Of a DNA stretch of 64,000 nt, positions 44,358 to 55,099 are shown one piece after another (position 1 is the stretch's first letter; every line of letters begins with the position of its first letter). The notes beneath the pieces were generated by a model. The model did not search any database and had not been told where the DNA came from. It saw nothing but the letters and a program-made list of their open reading frames with translations. A program made the position numbers and the translations under genes. The stretch is taken from contig OX291550.1 in assembly GCA_946406115.1 (NCBI GenBank), positions 30,480,722-30,544,721 of the forward strand, written 5' to 3'. The stretch comes from Apoda limacodes (Eukaryota > Arthropoda > Insecta > Lepidoptera > Limacodidae).

Positions 44358-44464
44358 TATGCATTTTTATATAAATGTTTACGGATGCAATTTGTGTTGC
44401 ATGCTTACAGCGGTGATAACAAAGCCCCCCCTCCCGTCGCCGGGAGTGCGACAATAGCACGCCT

Positions 44465-44719
44465 TTACCGCACGTCTTCTGTTGGCAACACGATGACTTT
44501 CTTGGTTGACCTCTGTAGTATGGAACGGCTGGGCAACTGTACGTCAACCACTCTGATGGCTCCGTCCTTACCAGGATGCACGGCTGCTATCCCACCTCTC
44601 GCCCATGTGTTTCTGGGGAGGTTGGCATCCCAAATAATGACACAGTCTCCGATCTTTGGTGGTGTTCCCGGATTGCCCTGTGGTCGCCTTGTCTGGAGCG
44701 TTGGTAGGTATTCTCGCAT
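44465..44719 (-). CDS. BEL/Pao pol C-terminal domain, partial
   Basis: MREYLPTLQTRRPQGNPGTP, then KIGDCVIIWDANLPRNTWAR, GGIAAVHPGKDGAIRVVDV and the end VLPTEDVR, then stop. The pattern 'GDxVIIxDxNLPRxxWxxGxI' followed by 'GxDGxIRVVDV' is the small beta domain that closes BEL/Pao polyproteins. It lies just before the 3' LTR, past a purine-rich run (gacgggaggggggg on the coding strand, near 44425) that could be the polypurine tract. It is in a different frame from the integrase piece, so it is a relic. Confidence 0.88.
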   Translation of the reverse strand: MREYLPTLQTRRPQGNPGTPPKIGDCVIIWDANLPRNTWARGGIAAVHPGKDGAIRVVDVQLPSRSILQRSTKKVIVLPTEDVR

Positions 44720-44767
44720 CCATCGCTCCCAAAAGATGTCAGCTACTCGTTGCGCGCGCCGCCATTG

Positions 44768-45540
44768 TTAACGCGCGTTAAGGTCGCAGTCATCGAAGCT
44801 GCCAGGCTGAGGTGTGTGGCTGTTTGGCCCCAACAAGATGTGGTTCGGGGTCAACGCTTCGGGTTCGTCAGGGGCGCCCGTAATGTGAGTGAGCGGGCGC
44901 GAATTGACGGTGTTCTCAGCTTCAGCCAGCAGCGTCGTCAGGATCTCATCACGGGGGTACCTCTCGTGCAAGTTGGCACGCAGGGCTTCTTTCACAGAGC
45001 GTACCATGCGTTCCCATGCGCCCCCCCAAGAGCGGCTAGTGGGGGGGGGGATGAAACGCCATCGTATTTGGCGGTTGACTGCTTCTGTCTGGACAGCGCC
45101 AAGGGCCACCTCTCGCATCTCACGGTCAGCTCCTCGGAAGTTGGTCCCGTTGTTCGGCCATATCTTAGTAGGGCAACCCTGGCGCGCGCAGAATCGGCGC
45201 AGCGCCGAAATCGCAGAGTCAGAGCTAAGTGAGGCGGCAACCTCCAGGTGTATCGCCCTTGAAGTCAGGCAGGTGAACAGCGCCACCCAGCGCTTCTCCA
45301 ACCACTACCTCTAGCGGGCCGAAATAATCGACACCTGCAAAGGTGAACGGCCGTGCACTGTGCTCGAGACGGGCGCGGACGGCAGATCGCCTACTGGCGG
45401 ACTAGCGGGTTTAGCTTGTATAATTTTGCAATACAAGCACGTATGCACTTTTTGTCTGACCCCAGATCGTAACTTAGGACCCAGTAACACTGTCTTAGTT
45501 TGTTTAAAATTGTATTAGGACCTGCGTGGTTCATTTGTTC
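44768..45540 (-). pseudogene. BEL/Pao integrase, inactivated
   Basis: 45302-45540 holds a decayed zinc-binding region and approach (GPNTILNKLRQCYWV, with stops). 44768-45301 is open: EKRWVALFTCLTSRAIHLEV, ISALRRFCARQGCPTKIWPN, NGTNFRGADREMREV, WRFIPPPTSRSWGGAWERMV, RSVKEALR, NTVNSRPLTHI, LTPNHILLG. Integrases use D, D and E. The usual 'SDNGTNF' is here PNNGTNF, so the second catalytic Asp is Asn; the Glu in GGAWERMV is kept. Function in live elements: strand transfer of cDNA into the genome. Confidence 0.9.
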
Positions 45541-46078
45541 GTGTTTATTTGTAGCACCCATCCTCGCTTTTTTTTTGACGCAACGGGTTGGTTTGGGCGA
45601 TCTCTCTTGACCTTTCTTGAGATAATATATTCCCAGTTGTCTTGTCCAATCAACATAGTGGGAACGGCGTGGTCATAGGTCAGCTGGTTGACGATGCCAC
45701 TGAGGTGTTTGCAACTTTCGATGTCGGCTCGCTTTATCGTTTGCGTCGTGATGTTCAAGTATGGAACCGTTTTTGCAGAGTGTATTACAGCTAATACAGC
45801 TGATTTTCTTGGTCGCGGCCTCGGACATCGAATGAGACAATCTTGCTATTTTTTGCTTCAATTTTCTGACAAGAAATGCCTCGAACTGTCATTGGTGTTA
45901 TTGGACCGGTGGCTCCGATTTTCTCCGCCAACTCCTCCGTCAAAATAGTGACGCTATAACCTTCGTCAAGTAGGCAGTAAGTGTTCTCCCTTGGGACCGG
46001 AGACAACAGCAGCACCTTTCCTTCAGCGGTTGCCGTGGCGACGTGCTCGATTGTTGGTTCTGGCGGCGGTGACGGCAA
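45531..46078 (-). pseudogene. BEL/Pao protease region
   Basis: 45791-46078: KVLLLSPVPRENTYCLLDEG followed by YSVTILTEELAEKIGATGP, matching the aspartic-protease-like region of BEL/Pao elements, where the active-site loop is LLDEGS. 45531-45758: SGIVNQLTYDHAVPTMLIGQ, DNWEYIISRKV, NQPVASKKKRGWVL, the family's typical follow-on. A frameshift separates them. The sequence then passes straight into integrase approach sequence at about 45535, marking the pol deletion. Confidence 0.85.
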
Positions 46079-46084
46079 AGCGAG

Positions 46085-46750
46085 TTAGGCGGACTCTTCG
46101 GTGATGGTCGACCGTTCTGTTTGCTCTTTTATCTCATGACGCAGCCTATGGTGTGAAAACTTGCACCCTTTTACACCGCATGGTCTCGCGCGGCAAGTAT
46201 CTTTGCGATGTGAGCCGCTTATGCATCGAAAACAAAAACGTATTTTCTTTACGATTTCCCACCGTTCAGACACGCTTTTCTTTGACATCTCGACAGTCTG
46301 TGGTCGTCTCTGCACAGTGGACATGTCGTAGGCCCTCTTTGTCTCGTTTCAGCAGTGTAAAAAACTTTTCGGTAGGTCTCGCAAAGTTTTTTCGTTCCGT
46401 AGTACGCTCCTTTTCTGGCAGCGCGTAGCTTCCGCATTTGTCCGATTCTATGTTGAGAAAATCGGCCATTTTCTTGAGTTCTGGTACGTTATCTGACCGT
46501 CCAGCTCTGTAGTCGAACCATTTCGATCTCAATATAGGAGTAAGCTTTTCACATACTACTCGCGCCATCTCTGGGTTGTAAAGGTACTCGCGCTTGTTCT
46601 AACGTGGCGACACTGTTGCTTATTTTGCATGCAAAAATGCACAATTCACGTGGCGATTCGTTCAACTTATGTGCGGTTCTCATTCTGCCCATCTCAGACA
46701 TAATAATTATCGCAGGTCTTCCAAACCTGCGTTCAAGCGTTAACATTATA
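46085..46750 (-). pseudogene. BEL/Pao gag: core and CCHC zinc knuckles
   Basis: In order on the minus strand: LTLERRFGRPAIIIMSEM (46549-46746), LTPILRSKWFDYRAG (46266-46568), then CPLCRDDHRLSRC (46249-46437) and CFRCISGSHRKDTC with GVKGCKFSHHRLRH (46085-46324). The knuckles bind RNA in live elements, and the double knuckle before the protease is typical of BEL/Pao. Overlapping frames show at least three frameshifts. Confidence 0.88.
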
Positions 46751-46886
46751 ATTTCCGGTTCTGGGTCGACTAGTAGTTAACTGTACACTGTTTCTTTTGC
46801 CGCAAACTGTAGGCTTCTTCGTAGCCTAGCTACATTCTCTACTTTAGAGAAATATTTCGCTGTGCTCTGGTAAGACGATCGATAAT

Positions 46887-47280
46887 TTAACCATTCGCTT
46901 GTGTTGCCCGTGATTCTCTCTCGAGGCTCTCACGGTCGTCGGAGTCTGACGACTCATCAGCCATTTTGGCCAGTCGTGCTTTCGTTAGTTCTGCTTGGGC
47001 GTGTACTTCTTCTAGTTTTAGTCGTGCTAATTCTTCAATTAACTCTCTTTTTCGAGTTCTTCTTTCAGACTTCCTCGACCCGGCGATGCTCTTCGGTGGG
47101 TCAGGTACGGAGTTGGGCTGTTCTATGGCAGTGACGACGCTAATTTGTGCTTCTCTCGCGGCGTCGGTGGTAGACGCCGTCGTCGTCGTGGTTGGCCCTG
47201 ACGACCAAGTATGCGTGGTCGTTTCTCCGGTCGTGGCGGTGGCGTCAGTCTGCGTGGCTGACGCGTTTTCATGCGAAATT
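46887..47280 (-). pseudogene. BEL/Pao gag N-terminal region
   Basis: Open frame with a Thr/Ser-rich start (ATTGETTTHTWSSGPTTTTT), then a charged helical part (RKRELIEELARLKLEEVHAQ, AELTKARLAKMADESSDSDD). It runs without an ATG right up to the LTR edge at 47281, so the usual leader, primer-binding site and gag start are missing or unrecognisable. Confidence 0.7.
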
Positions 47281-48488
47281 TGTGGCACAAGGTTTTGCCC
47301 GTGACAAGAGTTTCTTCTGAGGCGCTTGAGATATAAGGAAAACGCTTATATGCACAAAACAGACCGATTTTATTTTTTATTTAACTTATGCTTCTCACTT
47401 AATTCTAACACATATTTACAAATATTTCACTTTGAACATTATATATTAGTATCTGTTGGATACTTCTTGAAGCTTCTTGATTGACTGAATGCAAATACAA
47501 ATTTTGTTCTATATTTATAATTAAAATAAAAAACCCCATCAGAGGTAGAGGTCGTTCCATAGAACCTTCTAGATTTAGTACTTAACTTATTGTACTTACT
47601 GTGGTGACTGAAAATCTAGCCCACACAAAAACTTAGTGAAAGACAACATATAGTAGTCGATATAGACATATATCGAAAGTGTAGGTATATCTACCTAGCT
47701 ATAAATCGCTACTGACAGTTGGGGTCTCTATCGGCTATTGCCATCACAGTCACACGATTCGTGGCTTGACTATAAAATAAAGTTGTTTTACATTTTGTGG
47801 TTTTAGTGTAGTTTATAGTGGTAGATTCCTACGAGAGATATCTAATGATATATTTACCTTTATCCTATGTAACCCGGTTGCTGAGTTATAAGTTTACATG
47901 TAATTTGCGCCCTAACCATACTACTTACCGTAACGGTGTAGATACCTATGTATAGGAGCAAAGGTGTGCATTCAACCTGTGATACTTATTTTAGGCATAA
48001 CCTAAGGACTTAATGACCCTAGCCAGGTAAATTTTCAGACAGTCTTTCCCTTTTTTACCCATAGGCCCATCGCTTTTGTATCCCTATTTCAGTTTATTGT
48101 TATAGGAGTGAGGGAGAAAGGATGTACAATACTCACGCTAACTATTTTCACCTGTAACTTAATAACCTTGCATACGGTCTATATAGAACTTTACATAGTA
48201 GTTCTGTACATTTTTGCACAACAATGCATATGTTTTACATACATATATCAAACTGGGGGTAGTCGTGCGTACAAAGTCGACAACGTGTCGGTACTTACAC
48301 AATATTATTTTTGATATCAACAAATAGTAAAGAGGGGAAATTAAACAAACCTACTCTACTTTTACCTAACTTAATACAATTTTACACTTATTGATATTAC
48401 ATGATTTTTAAATTTAAACTAGTCCCTATCAGGAAAATAGTTTTTATTGTGTAAATATAAACTTAATATTAACTTATTATTACGAAAT
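47281..48488 (-). repeat. BEL/Pao 5' LTR
   Basis: About 1.2 kb, aligning with 42806-44357 except for about 340 bp missing near 47815 and a few small indels. Substitutions between the repeats are modest but clearly present, so insertion is not very recent. Confidence 0.85.
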
Positions 48489-48917
48489 ATTAACATTAAT
48501 TAATTTTAAAATTTCTTTGTGTATTCCTTTAATGTCTATTGTTCTTTTTAAAGGGCCTTAAAAGGAATGTCTATGCATTTAAGGCTTCTTTAGCTTTTAA
48601 ACTACACAAGGTTTTACAAATTATAAATAATATCGTACAAAAACTTAAGATGTTTTTATAATTACACAATAAAATCTTGGGCCAGAAGTAACTTAACAAC
48701 ATTTTGTTATAAAGTGATAGAGACGAAGTCACGTCAATATGTTTGTGTCATTATTATAGCAAAATAATAGTATTAAAGGACATTAGTATGAGTTTATTTT
48801 TGGAAAAATGGTTAAAAGTGTCTATTGTGTCAACATTTATTCAATTTAAAAATGGATACGACCATTTGAAATTGCTGTTATGTAGTTTATTAACTACATT
48901 TTTCAGTTTTGTTGGTA

Positions 48918-49440
48918 ATTCAAATTCAAATAGTTTATTTCTCAAAAATAGGAAACAATATCACTTTTTTGACGTCAGTATAATATGCATGGAATTTATA
49001 AACCACGACCATTTCGGAATCAAGATGGCGTTCTGGACAGAAGAAATGGCGAAAGAAACTCTCTAGCTGTCGCTCTTTTCAATTTTAATTATATAACTAT
49101 TGGTACATTTCCAAATACAAGTACTATGATAACAACATTTTAGTTATTCCCATGCGTTTTTTATCTATAATATAGGCTTTAATTGAATAGCAAGCTTTTT
49201 TGACAAGTTTCTGTTGAACAAAAATTTTAAACTTTTTAAAATTCTGTTTACATACTTCTGCAGAGATTTTTTTGTAAAAACAGACACATTATCCTTTAAA
49301 TAATTTATCAATTTTCTCAAGCCTTGTGTGGATCAGAGCCAGTTTGTGACTATTTCTTGTATTTCGATTATGAACATCACTTTTTTTAAAAAAAAGATTA
49401 AAATTCTTATGAACATACATTAAATTATCAAATATATATA
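48918..49440 (-). pseudogene. Jockey C-terminus and 3' UTR
   Basis: The minus strand encodes YIFDNLMYVHKNFNLFFKKS, DVHNRNTRNSHKLALIHTRL and KKACYSIKAY, matching the C-terminus of the 36-38 kb Jockey (YENLLYVHKN; KSDVHKVNTRSKNKLLVHDT). The 3' UTR follows, with 'gagtttctttcgccatttct' and a short ATTTGA tail at 48918. The coding part is cut at 49440, where a second Jockey end begins. Confidence 0.8.
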
Positions 49441-50110
49441 TTCAAATTCAAATTCAAATTCAATATAATTTATTCAGTTTAGGCTACAATAATTGAGCAC
49501 TTATGAATGTCAATACGCCATCGGTTCGTAAGTCTACAGGGCGGGAGACCTTGTACTGAGAAGAACCGGCAAGAAACTCAGCAAGGGCATTTCTTTTCTC
49601 CCTTTCTCTTACAGCGTCCAATTCAAATATCGAAAATGCCCTCCCTATCATAAAAGGACACTTTCCATTACAAACATAAAAAAACATGAAATATAAAGCA
49701 CAAGCACAACATAAAAAATTATCTAATATAAACAAAAGACAGTTTATGTATTCATCACTAAGAAATAATTAATGTCTTACAGTATTAATAAACAAAACAA
49801 AAAAGTAAGACTAAATACTAAGAATACAAAGAAGTTTGCAAGAGCAGACCAGCCTCCACAGGTGGCACCCCGTTCACGAGTATGACACATGAATCAGCCA
49901 TCGCTTCGCTCAACCATGTTTTAGGGAACGTAACGACCCGACACACACGCCACCACCGCAGAGACACTTTGAGAGAGCATGACACACTCAAGCAACTCCA
50001 ATAAAACTTCGATTGTATATCCCTTAGAGAGTGTCTGTTAGATAAATTATATATTGCTTGAATAGACCTCTTCTGCAGTACATATATCGTCTGCATATCA
50101 GCTGCGTGTC
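49441..50110 (-). pseudogene. Second Jockey 3' end nested in the first
   Basis: 49441-49620 is a Jockey 3' UTR: a (TTTGAA)n tail at 49441-49462, an AATAAA, and 'gagtttcttgccggttcttc'. Further right, at 49990-50110, is earlier Jockey RT sequence (TIYVLQKRSIQAIYNLSNRH then SLRD), which should directly precede the 49150-49440 piece. The simplest reading is one Jockey inserted into another. Confidence 0.7.
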
Positions 50111-50451
50111 CCCATAATCAGATAGGTATTATACTTTAGGTAACAAAATAAAGGTCCATAGATGTTAGCACTATTCAAAATCTTTCCCCCATCACAAAAA
50201 TCATATTGGCCTATCTGACCCATAAACTATTAAAAAATACTGTTAAAACAAAAAAAAAACATAAGGTAAATGTTTTTCCTTAATGAAGTGAACTTAAGTT
50301 AACAATAAAATGATCTTATTATAAATCAAGCGCTTTTCAGCTCTCAGACAGCTGAGTGACATCAAAGGCGGCTAATTATGTAGTTACTAATTTACTTCAG
50401 AAACGAATTTTCGGTAATTTATCGTAATACGCCTTAGAATTAGAACCAGGC

Positions 50452-50512
50452 TTGAGAAAATTGATAAATTATTTAAAGGATAATGTGTCCGTTTTTACAA
50501 CAAAATCTCTGA
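50452..50512 (+). repeat. Jockey scrap in inverted orientation
   Basis: 'Ttgagaaaattgataaatta' and following bases repeat, in the opposite orientation, the segment at about 49260-49323 of the Jockey C-terminus. The two scraps form an inverted repeat about 1.1 kb apart. Confidence 0.7.
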
Positions 50513-50599
50513 CAAGGGTCTTGTTACTGTTTCAAACAAAAATATTTATAACGTTTATCGAATTTGATATTTTTTAACGAGAACCACGACCATATGTAC

Positions 50600-50745
50600 A
50601 TTTTTATAACACCGAAGTGGGAAAAAAAAAGTTGCGGTCCACCTGGTAGTAAGCTTTTAACACCAGGTGCATTGCCGACCTTTAGAAATCCAATGACTTC
50701 TGTCTTAAAGAACCATTGTAGTAAACGCACAACCATTTATTGTTT
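50600..50745 (-). pseudogene. CR1-like LINE 3' end
   Basis: The minus strand reads LLQWFFKTEVIGFLKVGNAP, then 'ggtgttaaaagcttactacc' and 'cacttcggtgttataaaaat', the terminus of the CR1-like family. Very short 5'-truncated copy. Confidence 0.65.
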
Positions 50746-50774
50746 ATAATGTTTCATATGTATTTTATATGTAA

Positions 50775-51084
50775 ACTAGCCTTTGCCAGCGGCTTCGCCC
50801 GCCCTAAATTTGGTTATCGGCGTAGGATTCTTACGGCAACTTCTCAATTATAGGGAAAACCCTACTCACACGACGTTCTCTCTCTCTCTCTCTTTCTCAA
50901 AAATAATAAATAATTAACTACTATAAATTAATTAACTAATGGATTAACCTCGCGATCTTGGTGCTCCATACAAACTTTAAACCCTTGTTTAGGGGGTAAG
51001 TTTTGGGAAATCATTACTTACCGCACGCCTACATCATAATAACTATATGTGTGCTAAATTTCAGCTCGATCCGTCCAGTGGTTG
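50775..51084 (+). repeat. 'Ccgccctaaatttggttatc' family repeat, plus copy
   Basis: Starts 'gccagcggcttcgcccgccc' and reaches 'gctcgatccgtccagtggtt' at about 51065. Includes a (TC)n run at 50876-50897. It leads directly into the duplicated block below. Confidence 0.75.
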
Positions 51085-51585
51085 GAGCTGTGCGTTGACA
51101 GATCAGTCAGTAATAGTTACTTTGGAGTAACGCTAACTTTAACCCGCGACTTTGTTTACGTAAAAGGGGAAAATATTTTTAAAAATACGTACCGCCCTTC
51201 CCCCTCATGACTGCCCGCCGGCCTTGCACATCATAAATGTGTGCGAAGTACTTGATTATTATTTTGCTGCGATTTTATTTTAAAACTGCGATATCTCCTA
51301 AAATATTCATTGAAATCGAATGATGTAAAGGGCAATTTTGTTTTAAATTAAATACTGTTGATGAATAACTTATTAGGATAAGGATTAATATCATGTTAAT
51401 AAAAACACATTCGCAAATAATGCATTATTATGTTCCAAACATTATTATTTTATTATTTGGTTAGCATAAAAATGATTATAGTGAGCCAACCTTAAAAAAT
51501 AGACATATGCTGTAGCGGACTTTTCTTTAGAACTTTTAAAGGGGAACAATTCTGTGATAAATGATTTTTGCGAAACTTTAACAAA
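51085..51585 (+). repeat. Dispersed duplication, copy 1
   Basis: Block beginning 'gagctgtgcgttgacagatc', through 'cgtaccgcccttccccctca' and 'tgcccgccggccttgcacat', to 'taaaggggaacaattctgt'. Copy 2 is at 52983-53405 in the same orientation. It may be part of a longer repeat family. Confidence 0.85.
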
Positions 51586-51639
51586 TGTAAAACGCAGCGC
51601 ACGCAGTGGAAGCTCTCAAAGGACAAAAAACCCGATTTA

Positions 51640-51827
51640 AAACATTGCCCATTGGTGCTCCGCTCCTAGTGGTCTTAGCGTGGTGATATATAGCTTATAG
51701 CCTTTCTCGATAAATGGGCTATCTAACACTGAAAGACTTTTTCAAATCGGACCAGTAGTTCCTGAGATTAGCGCGTTCAAACAAACAAACTCTTAAGCCT
51801 TATAATATTATAGTATAGATAGATGAG
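51640..51827 (+). repeat. Interspersed repeat 3' end
   Basis: Contains 'cggaccagtagttcctgaga' and 'caaacaaacaaactctt' and ends 'ataatattatagtatagata', the stereotyped 3' end of a common lepidopteran retroelement. Confidence 0.8.
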
Positions 51828-52982
51828 CATTGATTTTTTATTATGTTTAATATACAGGTCATGGACCCCGTTTTTTTTCATAATTTTTCAATTTATTGAA
51901 AAGCAGTCAAATGTTTTGTTTTGTACTATATTTTAGTAAAAAAAAATTTCTAAAATCCTAGATATTTCTTCAAGAAAATCCAAATTAAATTACATTTGTT
52001 ATTGTATAGGTGGCTGTAATAATACTACACTGTTACTGCACAAACCAACTGGTAGTCCTTTTTACGAAGGTCCTCTGTTAACAAGGAAGTGCTTTTTGGA
52101 GATAAATATTTGTAAAGAAAACCTCTCAGTTACCGGGAATTTCTTTGAACATTGTACTCGTACAAGGAAGTAAAACCAAATATTATTCAACTAAATACAG
52201 AGAAACATGTTTAGACATTTAACTATATTTTTAGGTGTTTCTTATTTTAATAAATTAGATAAAGATATAATATGTAAATTTTAACGAAGTAGAGTATATT
52301 TATTTGAACTTTTTCTATTTCTTTACTTTCATACATACTTTTATGAAATAAATTTATTTACATTAATTGTAGAGTTAACAATTTAAAAATAAAAACAAAC
52401 TAAACCGCGGCTCAAGTGTACAATCATTGGCCCCTTCAGCTATTTTGATTTATAGGTATTCACATTTTGGTCCGAAACCATATTATACAAAGATCTGATC
52501 ACATTCAATACAAATTTTACGCCATATTTTTATTTTTAAATTTTTTAGTTAACCGATCATAAGTTCCCACGGGAATAGGCCGCGCTGTTCGGTTATTAAA
52601 ACACATACCTATTCATATTGTTTTAAAGTTTATCATTCTACCTTATTTTAACAAATTACTCATTTAACTATGAATTTAAAATAAATAAAAAACCAAGTAG
52701 AGTGCATATTGTTTGTAACACACACTTCATTTGTTTATATCAAGTGGTGGACTCCCAAGCAAACTTGCAATCTCTATAAGGAGAGATTAATTAATTAAAA
52801 ATTAAAAAAAATAATTATGTAAGTATATATTATGTTTTTCTAAACAGTAACTTTAAAGTTGAGTGACGTTTACTTTAATGTGAAATAGCGCTTCTTATTG
52901 CCTTGCTTCAGTGATGAAAATCTTAAAACAATTAGTTTAACACCTCATCATGTCTGACTGTTTATTATAGAATTAGTAGTAA
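51828..52982. other. No recognisable gene
   Basis: AT-rich sequence between repeat copies. No frame or repeat that I can support. Confidence 0.6.
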
Positions 52983-53405
52983 GAGCTGTGCGTTGATAGA
53001 TCAGTCAGTCAGTAATAGTTACTTTGGGCTAACGCTAATCTTAACCCGCAACTTTGCTTACGTAGAAGGTGAAAATATTTTTAAATAATACGTACCGCCC
53101 TTTCCCTTTATGATTGCCCGCCGGCCTTGCACATCATAAATGCGCGCGTAGTACTTGAACGTTATTTCGCTGCAATGTTATTTTAAAACTGCGATATCTA
53201 AATCGAATGATGTAAAGGGCAATTTTGTTTTAAATTAAATACTTGTGATGAATAACGTATTTATTTGGATTAGGATTAATATCATGTTTATGAAAACGCA
53301 AATAATGCATTATTTTAAAACAAATTTAGTTACTATGAATATTTATTTATTTATTTATTTTAAAGGGGAACAATTCTGTCATCCATAATTTTTAAACTTA
53401 ACCGT
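52983..53405 (+). repeat. Dispersed duplication, copy 2
   Basis: Same order and orientation as 51085-51585, with a shorter middle and an added (ATTT)n microsatellite at 53341-53361 where copy 1 has unrelated sequence. Confidence 0.85.
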
Positions 53406-54029
53406 GATGTGGAATATTGGTGAAAAGTGAAACAACGTCTATTTTAATTAGAGTTATGTTTTGTGATAAGATAAGTTTAATAAATGCACGGAGAAATTTT
53501 ACTAACAGGAAAAAACTAGTCTTGTTGGAATGGAACAACAGTGGTTTACTTAAAAAAGTAAAATTTATTGGAATGAAATAACGTTACACGCTGACAATAA
53601 GCGGCGGTAAAGGGGAAAGTAATTTAACTATTTTGTAGTAATTAGTTTATGAAATTATTAAAATATACTTAAAATTATATTGTTCTGTAATTTCTAGGAT
53701 TTTAATGTTGAAATTTAAAAAAAAAATGGTTTTTAATTCGAACGCACACACACACACACCGCAATTATTTTTTTGTAGATTTAAGAAACAGCGCAGATTT
53801 AATTTCTATGGAAACATATTTTTACATATAAGTAAATGACATCTCTCAATCATACTTTATTTATTTATGTTTATTGTTTTGATTGATAACCGCATTAAGG
53901 CGGGTGGAACCGGGGCAAAAGCTAGTCTATTACAATTTCGACCTCTTTTTAACAGACCTATCCATGTTGTAAATACACACATAAATTATACATGAATACA
54001 AGATAAACACTAAAGTTTATCACAAGATT
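53406..54029. other. No gene; repeat terminus near 53.9 kb
   Basis: AT-rich, with a short CA run at about 53743-53758. Near 53885-53935 'aaggcgggtggaaccggggc' followed by 'aaaagctagt' looks like the end of an interspersed repeat. Confidence 0.45.
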
Positions 54030-54112
54030 ATTTTAGTGTGAGGGAATTGAACCCGCATCCTTCGCATCCGCAACCAGTACTACTACCAACAGAACTACGG
54101 AGCTGCGACTGA
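54030..54112 (-). repeat. tRNA-derived SINE head
   Basis: The minus strand carries a perfect Pol III B-box (ggttcaattcc, 54043-54053) and an A-box-like 'tagttctgttggtag' about 35 bp upstream (54084-54098), the spacing of a tRNA promoter. The stems do not pair well enough for a real tRNA, so this is most likely the 5' part of a SINE. Confidence 0.6.
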
Positions 54113-54479
54113 ACAACATTTTCTTCTAAATACAAAAATGTGGTTCGAATATTCACATATAATATCATTTAGAATGCAGCAATATGCAAACATTTTAGGT
54201 CAATCCATAGACTAATATATAACACAAAACAAACAAACGATATTTTTATAGTAAACTTATGCTTAGCGTAACTAAAGAAACAATTGTTTTATTTATCATT
54301 TAATAGATACATATAATATCAGTTAAGAGAATTGTGTTGAAATCAGTAACAGAAATTCGCATCTAAATAAAATGTAATCATTAAAAGATCTGATGGTCGA
54401 GTCTGATTAGTTTCGCAGAATAAATAAAAAACTTTTGTAATTTACTCCGCCTTTAACGAGCTCATCGGAAGTTACGCTG

Positions 54480-54690
54480 ATTTTCAGGGGTTTCATACCC
54501 AAAGGGCAAAACGGAGCCATTATTCTGGTACAATTCATATCAGCCTTATACTTCCTCATTATTGGGACACGGCCTACTCTTACCAATATTTCGGGGCCAT
54601 AGTCACATGCGGGCACTGTGTGGATTGTAGACTTCACATACGCCTTTTTTTGTGAAGTATGCCGGTTTCCTCACGATTTTTTCATTTGTG
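54480..54690 (-). repeat. SINE body, minus copy
   Basis: In reverse: 'atcgtgaggaaaccggcata', 'tatggccccgaaatattggt', 'gtaggccgtgtcccaataat'. Matches the 3' half of the SINE at 60795-61100, so both are one family. The tRNA-like head of this copy is missing. Confidence 0.75.
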
Positions 54691-55099
54691 TAATATGTTG
54701 ACCCAAAACAGAATTTTTAAACTGAAAAAATTCAGACATTTTTTTTTATTTATTAATTGGCAATGATATCAATGATACCAATATACAAATATTGTTACAA
54801 TTGTCCCAAAATGTTATTATTACTATTAATTTGTAAATTGTAAATTTGTCAAAAAATGTACCTAGACTCTGGATTGTGCCCGCACTGATAAAAACCTTGC
54901 TTAATTTTACCAGATTCCTTGCAATTTTGACTTGACAAATAGGTTGATATAGGACCTACTTAAGTATAAGTTGTCGTTACAAAATCGAAATGGTTGATAT
55001 TTTAAAACTTGATCAAAATTACCTTCGTATAATCAACGAAATAAAATCTTGTTTATTCTACAAAACAAGTTTATACATAGCTTAGATTTGTTTGTGTAT

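Larger units (their letters stand above)
42806..48488 (-). mobile_element. BEL/Pao LTR retrotransposon with internal pol deletion
   Basis: Two direct terminal repeats (42806-44357 and 47281-48488) flank a minus-strand interior whose gene order from right to left is gag, CCHC knuckles, protease, integrase, C-terminal BEL/Pao domain. The whole reverse transcriptase and RNase H, expected between protease and integrase in this superfamily, is absent. With the broken gag and a mutated integrase aspartate, the element is non-autonomous. It cuts a CR1-like LINE on its left. Confidence 0.9.

Noticed and set aside
44316..45314. Overlapping plus-strand frames of up to 160 aa
   Set aside because: Shadows of the BEL/Pao integrase and C-terminal domain, which are on the minus strand and carry the conserved motifs.
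48743..49066. Plus-strand 107-aa frame
   Set aside because: It overlaps a minus-strand Jockey 3' UTR and has no motif of its own.
54030..54112. tRNA gene on the minus strand
   Set aside because: A and B boxes are present but acceptor and T stems do not pair properly, so a SINE head is more likely.
54407..54637. Minus-strand 76-aa frame (KSTIHTVPACDYGPEILVRV)
   Set aside because: It is read-through of the SINE body; the same text occurs, with frame changes, in the SINE at 60.9-61.1 kb.
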